A DNA stretch of 64,000 nt from Zopfochytrium polystomum. Lineage: Eukaryota; Chytridiomycota; Chytridiomycetes; Chytridiales; Chytridiaceae. The DNA is taken from positions 124,001-188,000 of the forward strand of contig JAIVFJ010000034.1 of the NCBI GenBank assembly GCA_025765615.1, read 5' to 3'. The notes under the pieces were generated by a model. It searched no databases. It was not told where the DNA came from and was given only the letters and a program-made list of their open reading frames with translations. Of the stretch, positions 31,103 to 40,218 are shown piece by piece (positions within the stretch are counted from its first letter, which is position 1; each line of letters begins with the position of its first letter). Position numbers and translations under genes: made by a program.

Positions 31103-33129
31103 TCAGTGATGCGCCTTGTCCGCGACCTTCTGCACGGTCTCCGCGGCCGTGATTGCCTTCTTTGCAATGCCGCCTTGTAAGTGAGTTGTGAGGGGATTGG
31201 TGCGCGGGGTGAGCAGAGGTTCCGGACAACGTACAGCTGCGAGAAATTCCCCTCGCCCCCTTCTCCCGGAAGAAGAGAAAGAAAGACGACAACACGCACC
31301 TCCTGGTATGCTGTCGAGCGCGGCGTTCGCGGCGGTTTTCCCGGCGTCTTTTAGAATGGCTGTTTTTGAAGGGGGCGTAAGAAAGTTCGTTGTGCGCCCC
31401 CCAAGACGCGCCGTGAAGATGTAAAAAATAAAAGCACAACTCAACTCTTGACGTTCTTGTGCTGCGCGATACCCTTTCCGATCGACGCGACCGTGCTGGC
31501 GGCTCCGATGCCCGCTGCGACGAGCTTCCCGGCTGGCAGAGAGAGAGGGGGTACGAGTGAGGAACGGGGCCGTGTGTGTGCGGCACAAAGGATGAACCGT
31601 GCCGGAGAATTTCCGGAATAATGCGTGTTTTTCCTTACCCGGAGTGAAGCTCGTCAACGTTTTGATGGTCTACGTTTTCAAGGTGAGATGGGGTGCAAGA
31701 AACACAAGCGGGGAGCGTTAGTTTCACTGATCGAGAGTATATCGCCGTTGCTGAACGGCCGCGGTCGAAGTTTTTTCCATTCCTCACCTTCAAATCACGG
31801 CCTGTGCCCCCGCCGCGCATCGAACAAGGCCACCGACAAAAATTAGCGCCAGGCACAGGCAACCAAATAAGAAAAAAAAAGAGTCTCACCATTAGGTATT
31901 GACTCCTTCGCTGTCTTCAACAGCCCCTTGCCCACGCCTTTCGCGATCGCTGGTTTTTGGTTGTTCGTTTTGATAGGGTTATTGCAATGGTTCCGCCTCC
32001 TCTGGCCAGTCCTTGAGCTCCCTCCTTCTACACCTGCACGAAAAAAAGAAAGGAAACAATACTCACTCTTTATGTTCTCATGGTGCGCGATAGCCTTGCC
32101 CGCGTTGATGCCCGTCTTTGCGAGATTGGTGATGCCTCGTGTGACTGAATATCAAAAAAAAACCATGAAAAAGCAATCAGGTCATGGCATCCACTCTTCT
32201 CCCGACACAAAGGATGTTCACAAAGAAAGAGAAAACCCCTCACCTGGCGTCGCGTTCTCGACTTTTTTGAGAATCTGTGGAAGGGGAAGGTGGGGGAGAG
32301 GAAGGTTATTCAGTCGTAAAATGAGTGGTTGACGGGCCCGATGCCTTACCGCTGGAGCGGCGTGTGCGACCTGGTGGAAGTTATTTTGAGGAGGGTGGGG
32401 TTAGAACCACGAAGCTCTTCGCCAGTTGCAGTTCCACGCTCAAAAACACAAAAAAAAAGAACCATACCGCCTGCGCGCCATGCGTGACGCCCTTTGCGAC
32501 GCCCTTGCCGGCCTTTTTCGGCGGATTGATCAGCGTGAGTCGACGGGGCGCGTTACGCGAGCGGCAACAAAAAAAAAAACGATGCGGGGCGAACCTGTTC
32601 CAAGCCGTGGCCGACCTGTGAATATTTTTCGAGTAAGGAGTGTGTAAGATTTGCGCCAGCCTGTCATTCATTGCACTCTTCTCCCAACTCCCCGTCCTTT
32701 TGTCCCAACTCCCCGTCCTTTGTCCCAACTCCCCGTCCTTTTGTCCCAACTCCCCGTCCTTTTGCCCAACCGGGCCACCTGAGCCAGCAATTGCCGCACC
32801 TTGTGCATTGCGTGCTTGAGCTTTTTCAGGAAGCTGCGGCGCTCGAGGGCGGCAGTGTTGGCGGCGGCGCTGTGGAGGGCATCGTCGGGGACGGTTGCGG
32901 CGGCGAAGGGGAGGGGGGCGGCGAGAGCGACGGAGGAGGCGAGGAGGACGACGAGGAAGAGGAGGAGGGCGATCGGGAGGAGGAGGAGCAGGGGGCGATG
33001 GGCGCTGCGAGTCGGTCGGATCGAGGAGGCGGCGGCGGCAGCGGCGTGGGCTGCGGGTTGGTGGCCGCGGCGACGGGCGGTGCTGGCGGCCGGTGTTGCG
33101 ACGGCGGCGGGTGGTGCGGCTGAGTACAT
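31103..33129 (-). CDS. micro-exon gene B: leader plus Gly/Ala/Lys repeat protein
   Basis: Twelve exons: 33129..32800 (330 nt), 32615..32595 (21), 32512..32468 (45), 32370..32350 (21), 32274..32244 (31), 32144..32067 (78), 31949..31890 (60), 31801..31788 (14), 31669..31639 (31), 31532..31446 (87), 31359..31300 (60), 31173..31103 (71); 849 nt, 282 residues. Exon 1: Ala-rich N-terminus, Arg motifs, then hydrophobic PLLLLLPIALLLFLVVLLAS and an Ala-rich stretch, a signal anchor or long signal peptide. Downstream pieces: VGHGLEQ; AGKGVAKGVTHGAQA; VAHAAPA; ILKKVENATPG; VTRGITNLAKTGINAGKAIA; TIAKGVGKGLLKTAKESIPN; GRDLK; TIKTLTSFTPG; AGKLVAAGIGAASTVASIGK; TILKDAGKTAANAALDSIPG; GGIAKKAITAAETVQKVADK. 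Exon lengths and phases equal those of gene A except for exon 1 and the two extra exons (45 and 21 nt). The 14-nt exon and the GTTGAG donor after the 87-nt exon are kept in both. Function unknown. Confidence 0.82.
32681..32770. repeat. minisatellite in intron 1 of micro-exon gene B
   Basis: About four units of GTCCCAACTCCCCGTCCTTTT (20-21 bp), plus-strand reading, entirely within intron 1. Confidence 0.9.
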
Positions 33130-33511
33130 ATCCAATGTTGTCGTTAACACAAGGCGACAAATTTCTTTTTTTTTTTTTTTTCTTTTCTTTTTCCTGGTCC
33201 GACCTTGTTTGTGCGTATTTGACAACTGTATATCCGAAGAAGGAAGTGTCCGTCTGTCTGCCGGTGCCTCAGGGAGACACTGCATTAACAACCGGCCCTG
33301 AATTGTCGGGGGCCACGGAGGAGCGTGCAACCAGGCTAGCAACCTCGAGCTGCTGTATACCCCCTTTCCCGCTCCCCATGGAGCTGCAGCAGCAGCAGTA
33401 GCACGACGAGCTTCCTTTCAGCTGGTGCGGCCGCAAAACGCTCCAATTCACCCAGCGGCAAAAACAAATAAACGAGTACCAGAGGCCTAGGATTGGAATG
33501 CAAACTTGGAC

Positions 33512-33550
<39 letters not shown>

Positions 33551-33999
33551 AGAAAGAAAGAGTGTATGTCTCCTCCTTTCGAAGTAACGCCAAAAGTTGG
33601 GGAGCTTTCACCAAAAAGATCGCACCAAGGGGGTCCCCGTTTTTCCACCTCCGCAGAGTGAAAAATAAAGAGAAACGGCAGAAAGTGTAAACTATTTGGA
33701 GCAAAAGGCGCTGCTCGCTGAAATGCGTGTATTCCGCATAAGCTCAAAAAATCAAAACTCAAAATCATGGAGAGTAATAATAGTGCCTGAGGGAGCGCCT
33801 CAACTGCTCTGTGCTGCATCCATGGACTGAAGCGTCCGGAGGGGGGCTTTTTCGTTTCTGACAAGTCTGCGATCTCATCTCGATCAATCTCTCTCTCACC
33901 CTTTTTTTTTGTTGCGTCTGCTTCGCCCCCCCTTTCTTCCACACCCCCGTTACCCGACCGACCGCCCTCGCGCCCATTAACTCGCTCGCGCAAAGACAT
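33130..33999. other. divergent intergenic region
   Basis: Between micro-exon gene B (minus) and aconitase (plus). Contains T-runs at 33168-33182, an A-run at 33513-33548 and no coding signal. Likely holds both promoters. Confidence 0.4.
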
Positions 34000-36900
34000 A
34001 TGCTCCACGCTGCATCCGCGTTCGCCGCGGCGGTCCGCGGTCGCCTTACCGCCGCCGCACGGCTTACCACCGCGTCGACTTCGTCGTCGGGCGTGGTCCT
34101 CCCGCGCACCCGGACACTCGCTTCCCACACCGCCACGCCGTCCACGTCGTCGTCCTCGCCCGCCGCCGCCGCCGCCGCCGTCGTCAACTACTCCGCCCTC
34201 GCCGCGCGCCTCGCCGATCTGGACAAGCACGGCGCCGTCCGCCTCGGCCGCCTTGCGCTGTGCGAAAAGATCCTGTACTCGCACATTGCCGCCACGGACC
34301 CGGCGAGCCTCGACGCCCTCGGCCCCGTCGTGCGCGGCGAGACGTACCTGAAGCTGAACCCAGGCACGCTTGCTTGCTTGACACTCGATCGCGCCTCCCA
34401 CCCCCCCGTCCTAACTCCCTCCTATCCACGCCGCGAACTCCACACAGATCGCGTCGCGATGCAGGACGCCTCTGCGCAGATGGCGCTGCTGCAGTTCATG
34501 CTAGCCGGGCGCAGCACGACGGCGGTGCCGTCGTCGATCCACTGCGACCACCTGATTGCGGCGCACCGCGGTGCGCAGGCGGACGTGGACAGCGCGCTCG
34601 TGTCGAGCAAGGAGATTTTCGATTTCCTCGAGAGCGCGGCGGCAAAGTACGGCATTGCGTTTTGGAAGCCGGGGAGCGGTGAGACGGGCCTTTTTTCGTG
34701 TTTGGCAATCTTGTACCGAATTTGGTGCCGTTTGAAGCGCCCTGATCCGCGAGTCCCGCTTCCTAGGCATCATCCATCAGATCGTTCTTGAAAACTACGC
34801 GACGCCCGGCGCGCTCATGCTTGGCACGGATTCGCACACGCCCAACGCGGGTGGGCTCGGAATGATTGCGATCGGAGTCGGTGGCGCCGATGCTGTCGAT
34901 GGCATGGCGGGCATTCCTTGGGAACTCAAGGTTTGGAAAGACCGCTCGGTTTTTTTTTTTTCGCTCGTCGAATTTCCAGGATTTGGTTTTTAACCGATTA
35001 TCTCCGTATCAGGCGCCCAAAGTCATTGGCGTCCGTCTTACTGGAAAGCTGAGCAAGTGGGCGGCACCAAAAGACGTGATTCTGTCGCTTGCCGGGAAGC
35101 TCACCGTCCAGGTGAGTCTTGAACCGATTGGTTTTTGCTTTCTTGTCCTCTTCAAGTAACCAAATCCCATGCAGGGAGCCACCAACCACATTATCGAGTA
35201 CTTTGGGCCTGGTACGGAAAACCTCAGCTGCACTGGAATGGCGACAATCTGCAACATGGGTGCCGAGGTCGGTGCGACCACCTCGGTCTTCCCCTTCACG
35301 GCGGCAATGGGACATTACCTTCGTTCGACCGGCCGCTCGGACCTTGCAGCGCGGGCGGAGGCTGCAGCACGGGAGGGTTTGCTGTCGCGCGACGCACAGA
35401 GCGAGTACGACAAGGTGGTTGAGATCGACCTGGACAAGGTCGAGCCGCACATTAACGGTCCATTTACTCCTGGTGCGTTTCTGTGGAAACGTCTATCGGC
35501 TCTCTGCCGGCAACGTTTCGATCATGCCCTTATTTTCCACCCTTTTTTTCGCACACCTCCCAGATGCCGCTACGCCGATCTCAAAGTTCAAGGATCTGGT
35601 GAAGGAGAAGGGTTGGAAAGACGAAGTGAAAGTCGGCCTGATTGGCTCATGCACAAACTCGTCGTACGAAGACATGTGAGCAAATTTTCTCGATCATGTT
35701 AATCAATGAAAATCTTATGGTGAGCTGCAAGGTCCCGCGTCGTTTCGATCACTCGCCAGGCAAGGGAGCACGGTGTCGAGCGCAAGGCCGAGTTCCTGGT
35801 GACGCCTGGATCGGAGCAGATCAGGGCGACCATGGAGCGCGACGGCATCATGGCAGACTTGGAATCCTCTGGCGCAACCATTTTGGCGAACGCATGCGGT
35901 CCTTGTATGTGATTCATTTCTTCTCCTTTTCGTTCGTTCCCACCGTAAACCGGTTACCTTTCTTATGGTGTTTAAGGCATTGGCCAGTGGAAACGCGAAG
36001 ACGCGGCCAAAGGCGAGGAGAACTCGATCCTGTCGAGTTTCAACCGCAACTTTAAGGCGCGCAACGACGGGTCTCCCAACACCATGAACTTTCTCGCATC
36101 GCCAGAGGTGAGTGTTTCGAAGGGATCGGTTTCGACGCGATCGGATTCCCATGAAGAAAACAAGTTTTTCCTCCGGGTGCTGTAATGCTGACTCGAAACC
36201 CGTCCAGATTGTCACCGCACTGACGTACACCGGCAAACTGACCTTCGACCCGACACGCGACAGTGTCACGACCAAGGATGGCAAGGAGTTCCGCTTCAGC
36301 CCCCCGTCAGGAGTGTCACTACCCTCGGCAGGATTCGACGGCGGTAACGTCTCTCCTACACGAGTTTGTTAGCACGCGCGACTTACCTCCAAGGTTTCTT
36401 TGCGACTGTTCCGTTTCTTTTTTCACAGGCCGCACCGAATACAAACCGGAGCTGAACACGGAGCCGTCCCCGTCCCGGGAAATTGTGATCCCAGCTGGCT
36501 CGCAGCGGCTGCAGCTTCTCACGCCGTTCGCGCCGTGGGACGGACGGGATTTCACCGACATGCGTGTGCTGGTGAAAGCAAAGGGCAAGTGCACGACCGA
36601 TCACATCAGGTAGGCGCTGGCCCTTTGTTAAAAGAGAAGTTTGTTTTAATCCATTGTCCCTGTTTCTTTTTCTTCCAATCAGCGCGGCGGGCGTCTGGCT
36701 CAAAGTGAGTTGCGGCTTCTATTCGTGCACAACTCCTGGGCGAGAGTTTTGACAATTTCTTCCGTTGGTGCACAGTACAAAGGCCACCTCGAGAATATTG
36801 CCAACAACACATTGATAGGCGCGGTTAACGCGTACACTGGCAAGACAAACAGCGTGACGAACGAGCTCACTGGACAGGTGCGCATTTGTTTTTGTTTGTT

Positions 36901-37521
36901 TGAAAATGTTTTGATTTGTCGGGTTCTTTGTTTTAACGAGTTGTTCCCTGCGCATTAATCGTATGTATGATACAATAGGAGGACACCATTCCGAACGTTG
37001 CCAAGCACTACAAGGCCAACAATGTGCCGTGGACGGTGATTGGTGATTGGAATTATGGAGAAGGGTCGGCAAGGGAGCACGCGGCGTTGCAGCCTAGGTA
37101 CGATTTTCGTTCCCTCTGAAGCAGATTGTCAGGGGTGACAAACCTCCCACACCTCCCACTCCCTCACTGACAAACCAACCCGTTCCCGTCACGGCGTACC
37201 AGGTTCCTCGGCTGCTCGCTGGTGATCGCGCGGTCCTTCGCGCGCATCCACGAGACGAACCTGAAGAAGCAAGGCGTCGTGCCGCTCGTGTTCCGCGACC
37301 CGGCCGACTACGACCGGATCCCGGCGGGCGCACGGCTGTCGACGATCGGATTGTCGGAGGCACTGGCGAGCGGAGGCAGCGTGCGGCTGCGGGTGGAGGG
37401 CGGCGGCGGTGGCGGGGAGGCGCCGTTCGAGGTTGAGCTGGCTCACACGTTTAGCAGGGACCAGGTTGCGTGGGTGAGGGCGGGGAGCGCATTGAACTTG
37501 GTGGCGGCGGCGAATGCGTGA
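34000..37521 (+). CDS. aconitate hydratase, mitochondrial type
   Basis: Fourteen exons: 34000..34363, 34448..34678, 34767..34930, 35013..35111, 35175..35472, 35564..35675, 35732..35904, 35977..36107, 36208..36343, 36429..36609, 36683..36704, 36776..36877, 36979..37097, 37203..37521; 816 residues. Interconverts citrate, cis-aconitate and isocitrate in the TCA cycle. The first 60 residues are Arg/Ala/Ser-rich without acids, a mitochondrial presequence. Family landmarks: [24 protein letters not shown]-like [49 protein letters not shown]. The [4Fe-4S] ligands are the Cys of [10 protein letters not shown] and the two of ANACGPCIGQW. Intron 1 uses a GC donor (CCAG|GCACGC), required to restore NPDRVAMQ. 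The segment [17 protein letters not shown] resembles second-type fungal aconitases (the lysine-pathway Aco2 group), so a homoaconitase-route role cannot be excluded. Confidence 0.95.
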
Positions 37522-37971
37522 TGCGGGTTTGGTGTGGAGATGACAATTTGCGCCTTTTTCTTTTTTCTTGTTTTCCCACTTGTTTTTTTCTCGCTCCGTT
37601 CGATGCATTATTGGATATGTTGATGCCATTTCTATCTCTGCTTGTGACAACGATGAGTGTTTGGTGATGTCTTCCCTGGTTCCGTCGCAAGGCGGCAGGA
37701 TGGGGCGGGATGGGGCTGGAAGGGGGGAGGTGTTGCTCGACCCGTCTTGGTGCATGGTTGCCATGGCTTCGCTCCTCCATTCTTCACGAGAAACATCAAG
37801 AACATGACGATTACAGTAAATTGATCCCTGCGTCCGATTCGGTGAATGTGCAAATGCTTATTATGAGGCCGATTGGAGTTTTACAGGAGTTGGAATTTCA
37901 AGATATTGCGAATATAAAAAAAAAAAGTGAACGAGGGGATGCATTTGTGCTGTCAAAAAAGTGATTTCTCC
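37522..37971. other. convergent 3' intergenic region
   Basis: Between the stops of aconitase (plus) and the triple-MSP gene (minus). Nothing else recognised. Confidence 0.4.
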
Positions 37972-39807
37972 TCAACCTTCCCTGCTCCAACAGCAAGGGA
38001 ACAGTCGTTCCAGGAAACTTGGCTTGTCGGTTGCGTATCGCCGCCGGGAAGAATCCGACACCTTTGGCGGCGCTTCTTTTTCGGCCTTGCCTTGTTGGCT
38101 CGCTCTCGCCTTGTCCCCCACAGTCGTTAACTTTTTCGCAGTCGCCGCCGCAGTCTTCGACTCCTTCACGGTCTTGGCAGCCTTCCCCGCGCCGGAATCC
38201 TTCGCAACAACATCCCCCGCCGGCACAAACTCGCACCGGATCTTGTGCCGGTGCACCACGCCCTCTCCTCCGCCGCCGTCGGTCCGCCGGGCCAGTGCGG
38301 CGTCGACGAACTTCCACGCCTGCGCCACCCGCGCCTTGACCTCCCCGTCGTCGTCGTCGTTGCCGTCTAAGACGCCCGCCAGCTCCTTTGGCACCACGAC
38401 GCTCTCAAACATCAGCTTATCCGTCCCGCGCTTCTCGGGCGGGTTCGGTTCCAGCAGCACCTGGACCGCGACCGTGGCGCCGGCGGGGATTCGCCCGAGG
38501 TTGGGGCGGACGCAGTACTGCCGCGGCGCGGTGGTCTTTGCTTTGAAGAGGACGGTGTCGGAAGCGGTGGTGTTTGTGAGGGTCAGGGTACGCGGGACGA
38601 CGGCGGTGAAGGGGCGCTGGAAGGTGAGCGTCGTCGACGGCGGGGAGACGGCGAGCGGGGGCGGCGGGCGGGGTGAGGGGTCGGAAGTGGCGCGACGGAG
38701 GTATTCGTCGAGGAACGTGTCGACGGCGGCGGAGTCCATTGCCGGCAGGAACTCGCAGCGCAGCTTGTGCAGGTAGAGCAGCCGCGCGCTGCCGTCGTCG
38801 GGCTGTTGCATTTGCTTCTGCATCGCTTCCGCGCGCTCCCACAGTCCCTCCATCCGCGCCGCGTTCACCGCCGCGACGCCGCCGCCGCCGCCGCCGTCGT
38901 CGGCGCACACCTCCTTCGGCAGCACCAGGCTCATCACCTGAAACTTGTCCTTGCAGTCGCTCCCCCTCGTCATGCTCCCCTTCGTCTCCGGGTTCGGCTG
39001 CAGCATCACCTCGACCTCGACCGTCGCGCCGGGGGGGATCCGCCCGGTGTTTGGGCGCACGCAGTACGCCCTCGGCGCGGTCGTTCTGACCTTGAACGCG
39101 ACGGTCTCGGCCGTGGTGTTTGTCAACGTCATCGTTCTCTTGACGACCTTGTCGAACGGGCGACGGAAACTGATCGTTTCGCGCGGGGAGACCGCGAGGA
39201 TGCCCGTTTGCGGGGTTGCCGGGTCCAAGCAGGGCTCGGGGGCCACAAACTCGCACGGCACGTGGACCTCGGCGATCGGATCGTCGTACGCGGCGGCCGC
39301 CGCCTCGCCCGCGTTCTCCCGCCAACCGCGCCTTCTCTCCGCAAACTCCCACCTCTCCCGGACCCGCGCCTCCCTTTCTGCTTCCGCTTTCTCGCCCCGC
39401 TCGCCGACGTCCACAACCCACCTCGGCACCAATATGCTTCGAACCTTGATTCCGTCTCCGCACCCGCCCTCCTTCGGCGGCCGCTCCGTCTCCGCCGTCA
39501 GGGTGACCGCGACGGCAACGGACTCGCCGGGCGCGACGGTTCCGCTGTCGGGGCGGGCGGAGAAGCGCGCGGGGTTGGTGGGGTGCAGTTTGAAGGCGAC
39601 GTGGTCCCAGCTGTGCGTGTTTGTGAGGACGAGTGTGTCATGGGCGCAGGAGGGGGATGTTCGCGTCAGGGGACGGTGGAAGCGGAGGATGGGTGGCGAG
39701 TCCGGGGTGAGGGTGGGGGTGGTGTTGATGGTGGTGGCGGTGGTGATGTTGGCGGCGACGGCGCTGGCTCCAGCGGTGATGCGGAGCGGGGAGGTGGTGC
39801 TGCTCAT
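37972..39807 (-). CDS. protein with three tandem MSP (major sperm protein/VAP) domains
   Basis: Intronless frame of 611 residues from the ATG at 39807 (MSSTTSPLRIT); the frame is open further upstream but that part is Lys-run low-complexity. Three MSP-like beta-sandwich domains in tandem. Domain 1 has ILRFHRPLTRTSP, LVLTNTHSWDHVAFKL and PDSGTVAPGESVAVAV. Domain 2 has ISFRRPFDKVVKRTMTLTNT, VAFKVRTTAPRAYCVRPNTG and RIPPGATVEVEVMLQP. Domain 3 has LTFQRPFTAVVPRTLTLTNT, LFKAKTTAPRQYCVRPNLG and RIPAGATVAVQVLLEP. Each keeps the FKV-TTAP-YCVRPN-G core that binds FFAT peptides in VAP proteins. Unlike VAPs it has no C-terminal membrane segment; the end is SFLERLFPCCWSREG after a Lys/Ala-rich linker, where the Cys pair could be lipidated (inference). 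Probable membrane-contact-site scaffold. Confidence 0.85.
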   Translation of the reverse strand: MSSTTSPLRITAGASAVAANITTATTINTTPTLTPDSPPILRFHRPLTRTSPSCAHDTLVLTNTHSWDHVAFKLHPTNPARFSARPDSGTVAPGESVAVAVTLTAETERPPKEGGCGDGIKVRSILVPRWVVDVGERGEKAEAEREARVRERWEFAERRRGWRENAGEAAAAAYDDPIAEVHVPCEFVAPEPCLDPATPQTGILAVSPRETISFRRPFDKVVKRTMTLTNTTAETVAFKVRTTAPRAYCVRPNTGRIPPGATVEVEVMLQPNPETKGSMTRGSDCKDKFQVMSLVLPKEVCADDGGGGGGVAAVNAARMEGLWERAEAMQKQMQQPDDGSARLLYLHKLRCEFLPAMDSAAVDTFLDEYLRRATSDPSPRPPPPLAVSPPSTTLTFQRPFTAVVPRTLTLTNTTASDTVLFKAKTTAPRQYCVRPNLGRIPAGATVAVQVLLEPNPPEKRGTDKLMFESVVVPKELAGVLDGNDDDDGEVKARVAQAWKFVDAALARRTDGGGGEGVVHRHKIRCEFVPAGDVVAKDSGAGKAAKTVKESKTAAATAKKLTTVGDKARASQQGKAEKEAPPKVSDSSRRRYATDKPSFLERLFPCCWSREG

Positions 39808-39818
39808 TTGGGGGGTTT

Positions 39819-39850
<32 letters not shown>

Positions 39851-40218
39851 AGTCGCAGGAATGGTTCGGCCATTGGTTTGCCCAGTCCCGCCACCCGCCT
39901 TGGCGTGGTCGGTGTTCGGGCGGCGCAGCCACGAGAAATCCTGGCATCTGGGTAAATGTCAAATGCACAAAAGCAGTTGGCTAAAACCCGTCCCTCCAAT
40001 GTGGACGCAATCGATATGCATCTGCAGCCGCCTTCTTTCTCTTGACAACGAAAAAAAACCTGCTGACCCCCAAACGCAGGACTTTTCTCCTCTTCGCTCC
40101 AGCAGTTGCTCCATGCGTTACTTCTTGGTTTCACGTGTCGCACGGTGCATGCAATCTGGCTCGCATCAAACGGTCACAAGTTAGATCCGGCCGTCGAAGC
40201 GACAAACGCTTTTGATGA

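Noticed and set aside
32681..32770. The 20-bp minisatellite as a CRISPR-like array
   Set aside because: Head-to-tail repeats without spacers, inside a spliced intron of a eukaryotic gene.
33513..33548. Long A-run as the poly-A tail of a retroposed copy
   Set aside because: No adjacent gene fragment, target duplication or 3' UTR-like sequence; homopolymers are common in this window.
38417..39955. Large open frames overlapping the triple-MSP gene (348 and 361 residues)
   Set aside because: Shadows of the conserved MSP frame in a GC-rich gene; no recognisable motifs.
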